Below are positions 7,093 to 13,720 of a stretch of DNA of 25,442 nucleotides, piece after piece (position 1 is the stretch's first letter; each line of letters begins with the position of its first letter). The stretch covers positions 1-25,442 of the forward strand of contig BNXT01000003.1 of NCBI GenBank assembly GCA_025999775.1. Direction: 5' to 3'. Source of the stretch: Bacteroidia bacterium. Its GTDB lineage: Bacteria; Bacteroidota; Bacteroidia; Bacteroidales; P3. The notes beneath the pieces are model-generated. The model saw only the letters and a program-made list of their open reading frames with translations. It was not told the origin of the DNA and did not search any database. The translations under genes were made by a program, and so were the position numbers.

Positions 7093-7584
7093 ATGTCGTT
7101 CGTTGATTGTGCCGCAAAGACAGACTTTACTGTTATATTAGGTTCGCTATCACCGGCTTTGCAAAGTATTTGGTTTGTGCCTCACATCGTGGTTTATGCA
7201 ATAGCCTACACGCTTGCAACAGGCGCGGTAGTGCTATCTGTGTTAGCGATGTTAAGCAAAAGAAAAGAACGGTTGCCCCATCGATTTAAAACGATTGATA
7301 GACTACTACTCTGGTCGATAGTGTTATTATATTCCGGAATGTTGATTGGAGCGGTATGGGCAAAACAAATCTGGGGTGACTTTTGGCTGTATGATACGAA
7401 AGAAACATGGGCATTGATAACCTGTGTTAGCATGACGATTACGTTATTGGTACGCAAGCAGTACGTTTTACGTTACAAATTAGCAACAGTATGTTTGTTG
7501 ATGAGCTATATTTTTTTACAAATGTGTTGGTATGGCGTCAATTATTTACCCAAGCATTGGCTGAATTTGCATCGGTATTTTTGA
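7093..7584 (+). CDS. Very short CcsA/CcmC-like cytochrome c assembly protein
   Basis: A 163-residue membrane protein with about four helices (roughly 27-53, 71-90, 105-120 and 129-148). It keeps the heme-handling core of the CcsA/CcmC family: His31 in FVPHIVVYAIAY, the tryptophan-rich loop WGDFWLYDTKETW (94-106, with Tyr100 where Trp is usual), and a C-terminal NYL...NLHRYF with His160. The family normally has 6-8 or more helices and at least about 220-300 residues, so this is the core without the N-terminal helices. The ATG lies 9 bases after the uppP stop, leaving no room for a longer N-terminus. It may pair with a separate ResB/CcsB-like partner elsewhere. A reduced version or a truncated gene are both possible; there is no internal stop. 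Confidence 0.75.
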   Translation: MSFVDCAAKTDFTVILGSLSPALQSIWFVPHIVVYAIAYTLATGAVVLSVLAMLSKRKERLPHRFKTIDRLLLWSIVLLYSGMLIGAVWAKQIWGDFWLYDTKETWALITCVSMTITLLVRKQYVLRYKLATVCLLMSYIFLQMCWYGVNYLPKHWLNLHRYF

Positions 7585-7606
7585 AATAAAGCTTTCAGAG
7601 GTCGTC

Positions 7607-7627
7607 ATTGCGGGCTTGCCCCGCAAT
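7607..7627. repeat. G+C-rich hairpin behind ccsA-like gene
   Basis: ATTGCGGG and CCCGCAAT pair around a 5-base loop, 22 bases after the stop of the uppP unit. It could end transcription, although no T-run follows; it may equally be a dispersed repeat. Confidence 0.5.
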
Positions 7628-7635
7628 CCCCCTGC

Positions 7636-7770
7636 GACAGAATTGAGTGTGGAGCTGTCGGTCGTTGAGCGTAGTTGAAACGACCTATTCTGTCTGAAAG
7701 GCAAGATTTCATAAGTTTGTCCTCAAAGACGCTACGTAAAATACACACTCCATACTCCACACTCAATTCT
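7636..7770. repeat. Nested inverted repeats upstream of second DUF4143 gene
   Basis: AGAATTGAGTGTGGAG (7639-7654) is perfectly inverted at 7755-7770, a 16-bp inverted repeat enclosing 100 bases. A smaller pair, GACAGAAT/ATTCTGTC (7636-7643 and 7687-7694), lies across its left arm, and GGTCGTT/AACGACC (7660-7685) forms a hairpin within. The long arms belong to the GTGTGGA repeat family also found at both ends of the window. Confidence 0.7.
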
Positions 7771-7811
7771 ATAGCACTTAAAACTTTTTTTTAACCTTTT
7801 TTTGATAATAG

Positions 7812-7842
7812 TTGCATAATTCAAAATTAAAGTGTAAATTTG
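7812..7842 (+). promoter_or_regulatory. Promoter of second DUF4143 ATPase
   Basis: TTG (7812-7814), N20, TAAATTTG (7835-7842), about 40 bases before the ATG at 7882. It excludes the alternative in-frame start at 7840. Confidence 0.65.
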
Positions 7843-7881
7843 CATTGGCATTGCAAATTTACACCAAATAGATATAACACT

Positions 7882-9039
7882 ATGATTTACAGAGAGATAG
7901 AAAAGGTATTATTTTCACTTTTACAGAAATTTCCTGCGGTATCCATGACTGGACCTCGACAATCTGGAAAAACTACGCTTGTGAAAAATCTGGGTAGTGA
8001 TTACACTTATTTTTCACTCGAAAACATTGATACACGCGCTTTTGCCGAAGAAGACCCACGCGGTTTTTTGCGTTCGGCAGGTGAAAAATTTATTTTAGAC
8101 GAAGTGCAGTATGTTCCCGCACTATTTTCTTATTTGCAGGAAATTCTTGATAATTCCACCCAAAACGGCAAAGTTATTTTGCTCGGCTCGCAAAGTTTTT
8201 TGATGAATCAACATATTTCGCAAAGTTTGGCAGGCAGAGTAGCCCTTTTAAAATTGTTGCCATTATCGTATTCTGAATTAAAAAATGCAAATCTTGCCAA
8301 CGAAAATATTGTACGAAATCTGTTCACCGGCTATTATCCGCGATTGCATAACGAAAACATTGAACCTCAATATTTTTTTCCAAACTACATAGAAACGTAC
8401 CTGCAACGCGATGTTCGTTTGCTAAAAAACATAGGGAATTTGACCACTTTTGTCAAATTTATCAAGCTTTGTGCGGGTAGAATCGCAAGCATTGTCAATA
8501 TAACTTCACTTGCTAACGATGCTGATATTTCGGTAAATACAGCAAAATCGTGGCTTTCATTGTTGGAGGCAAGTTATATTCTGTATTTTGTGCAGCCCTA
8601 TTCGGGTAATGTTAATCGCCGTTTGATAAAGTCTCCAAAACTTTATTTTTACGATACAGGCTTGGTTTGTTCGCTGTTGGGTGTGGAAAGCGAACAACAG
8701 ATAGAAAATTTCTATCTAAAAGGAAATCTGTTTGAAAATTTTGTTTTTTCCGAACTTGTAAAGTCTCGATATAATGCAGGTTTGCCTACCAATTTTTATT
8801 TTCTGCGCGATTCTAAAGGCATTGAAATTGATTGCGTTACGGAAAAACCTGATAAATTAGATTTTATTGAAATAAAAATGTCGGCAACGTTGTCTTCTTC
8901 ACATATTTCCAACATTAAGTCTTTGAAACCCCTTTTCAAAAAAACTGAAGATTATGTAATTTATACCGGCGAACAAGATCCTGTTTATCACGATGTGAAA
9001 TTCGTTAATTGGAAAAATATTTCGACTATAATAGGTTAA
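7882..9039 (+). CDS. AAA family ATPase with C-terminal DUF4143 domain, second copy
   Basis: A 385-residue ATPase of the AAA_14/DUF4143 family. Walker A is GPRQSGKTT (24-32), Walker B FILDEVQ (70-76). The C-terminal domain keeps Asp317 (IEIDCV) and E330-I331-K332, again compatible with a PD-(D/E)xK-like core. It differs from the protein at 74-1390 in length and in most of the sequence, so the two are not a recent duplication. The start at 7882 (MIYREIEK) is set by the promoter at 7812-7842. It is transcribed alone and is preceded by a block of repeats. The hisS promoter begins just behind it. Role unknown; members are often called ATP-binding proteins only. Confidence 0.85.
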   Translation: MIYREIEKVLFSLLQKFPAVSMTGPRQSGKTTLVKNLGSDYTYFSLENIDTRAFAEEDPRGFLRSAGEKFILDEVQYVPALFSYLQEILDNSTQNGKVILLGSQSFLMNQHISQSLAGRVALLKLLPLSYSELKNANLANENIVRNLFTGYYPRLHNENIEPQYFFPNYIETYLQRDVRLLKNIGNLTTFVKFIKLCAGRIASIVNITSLANDADISVNTAKSWLSLLEASYILYFVQPYSGNVNRRLIKSPKLYFYDTGLVCSLLGVESEQQIENFYLKGNLFENFVFSELVKSRYNAGLPTNFYFLRDSKGIEIDCVTEKPDKLDFIEIKMSATLSSSHISNIKSLKPLFKKTEDYVIYTGEQDPVYHDVKFVNWKNISTIIG

Positions 9040-9057
9040 ATCTATTGCAAAAAAAAC

Positions 9058-9088
9058 TTGTTCACCCAAAAAAAATATCGTACCTTTG
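9058..9088 (+). promoter_or_regulatory. Promoter of hisS-yicC
   Basis: TTG (9058-9060), N20, TACCTTTG (9081-9088), 28 bases before the ATG at 9117. Confidence 0.7.
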
Positions 9089-9116
9089 TAGTTGAAACGA
9101 TCACAAATTAAGACCG

Positions 9117-10472
9117 ATGGCACAAAAACCTACTATACCAAAAGGAACACGAGATTTTTTACCGTTTGAGATATTACGACGGAATTACATCTTTGATACT
9201 ATACGAGGGGTGTTTCAACAGTTTTCATACCTGCCCATTGAAACGCCGGCGATGGAGAATCTGAGTGTTCTGCTTGGAAAATACGGCGAAGAGGGCGATA
9301 AACTGCTATTTAAAGTGCTTAACTCCGGCGATTTCAAACCACAATGGAGCACAGATTTAGACGCACAACAGTTGAGTTTGGCTATTTGCGAAAAAGGACT
9401 ACGCTACGATTTGACCGTCCCCTTTGCGCGTTTTGTAACACAACATCAAAATGAAATTCAGTTTCCATTTAAACGCTATCAAATACAGCCGGTATGGCGT
9501 GCCGACCGTCCTCAAAAAGGGCGCTATCGCGAATTTTATCAATGTGATGTGGACGTTATCGGCAGTCGTTCGCTGACTAACGAAGCAGAACTCGTAAAGA
9601 TTATTGAAACGGTCTATAATAAGTTGAAAATCAATGTCGTAACGAAGATTAATAACCGTAAAATCTTGTCCGGTATTGCCGAATATATCGGCTATCCCGA
9701 TCAAATCATTGATATTACCATTGCTATTGATAAACTTGAAAAAATCGGATTAGACAAGGTTATTGAGGAATTGCAAAGCAAAAACATTCGTACGGATGCA
9801 ATACAAAAACTGACGCCTATCTTGCTGCTTTCCGGCGATTATGATGCGAAAATAGCAGCGTTAAAAACGGTATTAGCCGGTTCGGATATTGCACAGCAAG
9901 GTATTGCCGAAATTGAGCAACTATGGCGCTACCTCCGTTTGATGCAGGTTACGATGCCCTACGAGCTGGACTTGTCTTTAGCGCGCGGCTTAAACTACTA
10001 CACGGGCGCTATTTTTGAAGTAAAACCCTTGGATACGGAAATGGGTAGTATCTGCGGTGGTGGTCGATATGACAACCTGACCGGCATCTTCGGTCTGAAA
10101 GATGTATCCGGCGTAGGTATATCGTTCGGCGCTGACCGCATCTATGATGTTATGGAATCTCTGAATATATTCCCTAAAGAGACAACGCATTGTAAACTGA
10201 TGTTCGTGAATTTTGGCGAAACAGAATTGAACTTTGTATTGCCTATTCTGAATACTCTACGATACAATGGTATTGCTTGCCAACTGTACCCCGATGCCAA
10301 CAAGCTACAAAAGCAATTTTCGTACGCGGATGCCAACCAGATTCCGTTTGTGGCAATGATTGGCGAAACGGAAAAACAAAATGGCACACTTTCTTTGAAA
10401 ACTATGCAGACAGGCGTGCAAGAAACACTGACTGTGGAACAATTGATACAGAAAATTACAACCCACGCATGA
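9117..10472 (+). CDS. hisS: Histidyl-tRNA synthetase
   Basis: Class II aminoacyl-tRNA synthetase charging tRNA-His, 451 residues. Visible landmarks are [10 protein letters not shown] (9-18), [13 protein letters not shown] (96-108), motif 2 in [20 protein letters not shown] (125-144), the histidine-specific [10 protein letters not shown] (288-297, with R290) and motif 3 [12 protein letters not shown] (334-345). The C-terminal roughly 95 residues form the anticodon-binding domain. The insertion [17 protein letters not shown] before the catalytic motifs is of the kind seen in Bacteroidota and eukaryote-like enzymes. Its own promoter lies at 9058-9088. Its stop overlaps the yicC start (ATGA at 10469-10472), so the two are translationally coupled. 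Confidence 0.97.
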   Translation: MAQKPTIPKGTRDFLPFEILRRNYIFDTIRGVFQQFSYLPIETPAMENLSVLLGKYGEEGDKLLFKVLNSGDFKPQWSTDLDAQQLSLAICEKGLRYDLTVPFARFVTQHQNEIQFPFKRYQIQPVWRADRPQKGRYREFYQCDVDVIGSRSLTNEAELVKIIETVYNKLKINVVTKINNRKILSGIAEYIGYPDQIIDITIAIDKLEKIGLDKVIEELQSKNIRTDAIQKLTPILLLSGDYDAKIAALKTVLAGSDIAQQGIAEIEQLWRYLRLMQVTMPYELDLSLARGLNYYTGAIFEVKPLDTEMGSICGGGRYDNLTGIFGLKDVSGVGISFGADRIYDVMESLNIFPKETTHCKLMFVNFGETELNFVLPILNTLRYNGIACQLYPDANKLQKQFSYADANQIPFVAMIGETEKQNGTLSLKTMQTGVQETLTVEQLIQKITTHA

Positions 10473-11344
10473 TTCGTTCAATGACCGGTTTTGCTAAGCA
10501 AAGCCAGATTTTACCCATAGGTAAAGTAATTATAGAGTTTAAATCCCTCAACTCCAAACAGTTGGATTTAAACTTGCGGTTGTCGTCCCTATTTAGGGAT
10601 AAGGAATTGGAATTTCGGCAATGGCTAATACCTCGTTTGCAACGTGGAAAAGTGGATGTGGCGCTGGTTATAGATCAAGACCGTTCACTATATCCCTTGA
10701 TTGATGAGGTTTTACTCAATAAATACATCGTTTTTTTGAAACGTGTTGCGAACGATAATGCCTTACCAACGGATGAACTCCTGTCAACGGCTTTGCGTAT
10801 GATGACTACGAATACCGTTGATATATCCGTTACTGATCCGATTGAAGCGGACGTTTGGCAACAGGTACTTGCGTTGAGCGAGCAAACCTACCTTGAATTT
10901 GATACGTTCCGATGTGAGGAAGGACAGGTATTAGCACAGGATATGCAAATGCGTATTCAAACCATAGTGCAAATGCTCCAACACGTTGAACCGCACGAAC
11001 AAACACGCATTCAAGCAATAAAAGAACGGATACTCAATAATTTTGGAATGATCTTTGAAAATGCCGCTGTTGATTACAGTCGTTTAGAACAAGAGCTATT
11101 TTATTATCTTGAGAAATTGGACGTTACCGAAGAGAAAGTACGACTACAGAAGCATTGCGATTATTTTCTTGAAACTATGAATACCGATTATGTCGGTAAA
11201 AAACTTGGGTTTGTGGTGCAGGAAATCGGTAGAGAAATCAATACTTTAGGCTCTAAAGCGAATGATGTACATATCCAAAAAATTGTGGTTGGCATGAAGG
11301 ACGAATTAGAAAAGATTAAAGAGCAATTAGGGAATATCCTATAG
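10469..11344 (+). CDS. yicC: YicC family endoribonuclease
   Basis: A 291-residue protein beginning with [11 protein letters not shown], the hallmark of the YicC family. It ends with the conserved segment [20 protein letters not shown] followed by [24 protein letters not shown]. The N-terminal YicC_N and C-terminal DUF1732 regions are both complete. Escherichia coli YicC is reported to be an endoribonuclease acting on small RNAs; that role is transferred by family only. The start at 10469 is chosen over upstream in-frame codons inside hisS because of the MIRSMTGFA start and the ATGA overlap. Guanylate kinase (gmk), its frequent neighbour, is absent; the convergent nadK gene ends 12 bases downstream. 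Confidence 0.92.
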   Translation: MIRSMTGFAKQSQILPIGKVIIEFKSLNSKQLDLNLRLSSLFRDKELEFRQWLIPRLQRGKVDVALVIDQDRSLYPLIDEVLLNKYIVFLKRVANDNALPTDELLSTALRMMTTNTVDISVTDPIEADVWQQVLALSEQTYLEFDTFRCEEGQVLAQDMQMRIQTIVQMLQHVEPHEQTRIQAIKERILNNFGMIFENAAVDYSRLEQELFYYLEKLDVTEEKVRLQKHCDYFLETMNTDYVGKKLGFVVQEIGREINTLGSKANDVHIQKIVVGMKDELEKIKEQLGNIL

Positions 11345-11356
11345 GGGCGCAGACCT

Positions 11357-12265
11357 TTATTTTCGTCCATGCTGCCCCCACATGAGTTTTTGTTGGAGCG
11401 TATGGAAGAAATTAGATTTGCGTTGTGGTTCATTATCCATAGTAGGATCAAAATGAATGGTTTGTACGGTGAACGGCGCTTTACAGAGTAGTATAGGGTT
11501 AGGACTTTTCACTGTCAGTTTGTTGGAATCCACAGTCAAATGGTAGGTTTCTGCGTAGGGTACGATTTTAATAACGCTGGTATCCGCAATAACTACCGGA
11601 CGTGTAGTGAGGGCATGCGAAGCAATAGGCGTTAGCACAAAAGCCGCGGCATTAGGAACAAGAATAGGTCCTCCGCAACTAAGATTGTAAGCCGTAGAAC
11701 CGGTCGCCGTGGATAAAATTAACCCATCACCATAGTAGCGATACAGCAGACTATCATCAATAAATACTTCCAAATGTAGCATGGTGGCTTCCGGCGCCTT
11801 GAAAAGCGTAACATCATTTAATGCAAACGGATAGACAAGGTCAAATTGGGGTTGAACTAATGAGAGCAAATTGCGGTTTTCGATGTAATAACGCCCGCTT
11901 ACAAGATGATGAACAGCATCTCTGACATATTGAGGCTCAATGCTTGCCAAAAAACCCAGAGTTCCAAGATTTAAGCCTACTACAGGGATGTGATTATCTC
12001 GAATCAATGGTATAGTTTGTAAAAACGTGCCATCACCACCTAAAGAAATTAAAATGTCCGCTTGCGCTACTAACGACGAATGGTCGTTAAATGTTGGATA
12101 GTCCAAGGCAAGATTGTAGGCGCGCAGGTTGGTTAATAAAGGTGCATAAAACACAACGTGCAAATGGTGTTGTGCAAGAGCCTCCAATAACGCCTTGAGG
12201 TGTACGATGTCTTTTTGTGCTATAGCACGACTAAAAATACCGATATTAGGGATTCCGGTTTGCAT
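11357..12265 (-). CDS. nadK: NAD kinase
   Basis: Phosphorylates NAD to NADP in the cytoplasm, 302 residues, normal for the family. Key motifs are the GGDGT loop (76-80), NDVTLF (150-155) and GDGLILSTATGSTAYN (179-194), followed by the glycine-rich GGPILVP. The start at 12265 (MQTGIPNIG) is preferred over an in-frame TTG at 12358 because the -7 box CAAATTTA (12281-12288 on the plus strand, TAAATTTG on the coding strand) lies between them. It converges on yicC with only 12 bases between the stop codons. Directly upstream is a decayed IS110 transposase (12328-12503), so its -33 region borders relic DNA. Confidence 0.96.
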   Translation of the reverse strand: MQTGIPNIGIFSRAIAQKDIVHLKALLEALAQHHLHVVFYAPLLTNLRAYNLALDYPTFNDHSSLVAQADILISLGGDGTFLQTIPLIRDNHIPVVGLNLGTLGFLASIEPQYVRDAVHHLVSGRYYIENRNLLSLVQPQFDLVYPFALNDVTLFKAPEATMLHLEVFIDDSLLYRYYGDGLILSTATGSTAYNLSCGGPILVPNAAAFVLTPIASHALTTRPVVIADTSVIKIVPYAETYHLTVDSNKLTVKSPNPILLCKAPFTVQTIHFDPTMDNEPQRKSNFFHTLQQKLMWGQHGRK

Positions 12266-12280
12266 TTGTAAAAACTTTTG

Positions 12281-12313
12281 CAAATTTACATAAAATTTCC
12301 CAATTACACACAA
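12281..12313 (-). promoter_or_regulatory. Promoter of nadK
   Basis: On the minus strand: TTG (12313-12311), N22, TAAATTTG (12288-12281), 15 bases before the ATG. The spacing is slightly long. The upstream end lies about 15 bases from the IS110 relic. Confidence 0.5.
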
Positions 12314-12327
12314 ACAATGAATAATTA

Positions 12328-12503
12328 ACTTGTACTCTCCATCGCCGCCCTGACGCAACCATATTCTACCAATGTATCACGCAATCGCGTAAGGTCGGGG
12401 GTTTGCGTTCCTTAATGCTTTTCTAATTTTTTTTGCCTTGTTCGTCCAAAATACACGCAAATATGCTATCTTTGTGCACGTCAAGACCACATGATTTGTC
12501 CAT
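12328..12503 (-). pseudogene. IS110-family transposase, N-terminal relic
   Basis: Read on the minus strand from 12503, the translation begins MDKSCGLDVHKDSIFACILD, the start of an IS110-type DEDD transposase (first Asp in GLDVHK). A frameshift in a run of eight A (about 12427-12434) and an in-frame TAA then interrupt it. In the next frame GTQTPDLTRLRDTLVEYG continues to RAAMESTS (12411-12328), which holds the family's AMEST motif with the second acidic residue. The reading ends there, so about three quarters of the usual 300-400 residues are missing. It is inert. It lies just upstream of the nadK promoter. Confidence 0.7.
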
Positions 12504-12545
12504 AAATCCAGTATTTAATTGTTCAACATATAGTTAATTAATGCT

Positions 12546-12602
12546 ACAAAGATAGCATTTGTACTTCGAGTACGGAACAGGTGGGATGTTCGGTGGTCTT
12601 GA
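12546..12602. repeat. Inverted fragments of the IS110 relic
   Basis: ACAAAGATAGCAT (12546-12558) is the perfect reverse complement of 12463-12475, and GTGGTCTTGA (12593-12602) that of 12481-12490. Both source sites lie inside the IS110 relic. The two pieces are in swapped order, so this is not a simple inverted duplication but a scrambled remnant. It lies just before the threonine aldolase promoter. Confidence 0.5.
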
Positions 12603-12618
12603 TTTTTATCGCACGCAC

Positions 12619-12649
12619 TTGGAAATCTCAAAATTTTTATGTACTTTTG
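12619..12649 (+). promoter_or_regulatory. Promoter of threonine aldolase gene
   Basis: TTG (12619-12621), N20, TACTTTTG (12642-12649), 21 bases before the ATG at 12671. It rules out the in-frame GTG at 12581 as start. Confidence 0.65.
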
Positions 12650-12670
12650 TACTGCAAAATAGTCTATAGT

Positions 12671-13720
12671 ATGAAAACATTTGCAAGTGATAATTATTCG
12701 GGTGTTCATCCACAAATTCTGCAAGCCCTTGTTGACGCTAACCATGAGCACGCCGTAGCTTACGGAGATGACCCTTTAACAGCGAAAACTATCCGACAAT
12801 TCAAGGATCTCTTAGGCGAGTCGGTTGAGGTTTATTTTACGTTTATTGGGACTGCTGCCAATACCTTAGGACTGAAAGCCCTCACGAACCAGTATAATGC
12901 CATCATCTGTACCGATACTGCGCACATCCACGTTGACGAATGTGGCGCTCCGGAACGTTTTTTAGGTTGCAAATTGATAACTATACACTCTGACGACGGC
13001 AAATTATGTCCTACGGACTTAACGCAATTTGAGTCTTTATTTGGATTTGAACACCATGTACAACCTGCTGTCGTCTCTATCACGCAACCAACAGAATTAG
13101 GCACGTTATACTCAGCTGAAGAAATCAAAACGCTCGCCGATTATGCGCATGCACGTAATATGTACTTACATGTTGACGGCGCACGCATTGCCAATGCCGC
13201 TGCAACACTGCATCAATCGGTGAAATCGTTTACCTTCGATTGCGGCGTTGATGTTTTATCGTTTGGCGGTACTAAAAACGGCATGATGTATGGCGAAGCC
13301 ATTGTTTTTGCAAATAACAAGCTATCCTCTAATTTTAAATACATCCGAAAGCAAGGTATGCAGTTAGCTTCAAAGATGCGATTTATCGCTGCCCAGTTTT
13401 CTGCTTATCTCAGCAATGATCTGTACTTACAGATGGCTGGTCATGCCAATGCGATGTGCCAATTATTGGTAGAATCGCTCCGTACAATTCCGGACATACA
13501 CATCACCCAAAAAGTAGAGGGTAACGCCATTTTTGCGATCGTCCCGCCGGAGATCATAGCGCCCTTACAACAGCAGTACCCATTTTACGAGTGGAATACC
13601 GAGCGTCACGAAGTACGTTGGATGTGCTCGTGGGATACTTCTGAGGAAGATATTAAGGCGTTCGTCAGCGCCCTTAATTTCTGTTTGAATCGGCAATCAG
13701 TGTCTTCAAATAGTTGTTAA
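12671..13720 (+). CDS. ltaE: Low-specificity threonine aldolase (beta-eliminating lyase family)
   Basis: PLP-dependent fold-type I enzyme, 349 residues, splitting L-threonine or allo-threonine into glycine and acetaldehyde. Visible are the start FASDNYSGVHPQI, the DTAHIHVDECGAPE region with His85 for ring stacking, HVDGAR (168-172, Asp169) and SFGGTKNGMMYGE (197-209) with the PLP lysine K202. Substrate preference cannot be read from sequence. The start at 12671 follows the promoter at 12619-12649. Its last 15 codons and stop overlap the end of malQ on the opposite strand (13674-13720), so its C-terminal tail, LNFCLNRQSVSSNSC, is encoded antisense to malQ codons. Confidence 0.92.
   Translation: MKTFASDNYSGVHPQILQALVDANHEHAVAYGDDPLTAKTIRQFKDLLGESVEVYFTFIGTAANTLGLKALTNQYNAIICTDTAHIHVDECGAPERFLGCKLITIHSDDGKLCPTDLTQFESLFGFEHHVQPAVVSITQPTELGTLYSAEEIKTLADYAHARNMYLHVDGARIANAAATLHQSVKSFTFDCGVDVLSFGGTKNGMMYGEAIVFANNKLSSNFKYIRKQGMQLASKMRFIAAQFSAYLSNDLYLQMAGHANAMCQLLVESLRTIPDIHITQKVEGNAIFAIVPPEIIAPLQQQYPFYEWNTERHEVRWMCSWDTSEEDIKAFVSALNFCLNRQSVSSNSC

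Noticed and set aside
10277..10468. 64-codon N-terminal extension of yicC within hisS
   Set aside because: Family proteins start with MIRSMTGFA and the ATGA overlap with hisS fits coupled translation.
12266..12358. 31-codon N-terminal extension of nadK from a TTG
   Set aside because: The -7 box at 12281-12288 lies within it, and the segment partly covers the IS110 relic.
12467..12474. TATCTTTG, a perfect -7 promoter box on the plus strand, and its inverted twin at 12547-12554
   Set aside because: The first is the antisense of IS110 coding sequence (HKDS codons), and the second an inverted piece of it. No TTG at proper spacing. The ltaE promoter at 12619-12649 is better.
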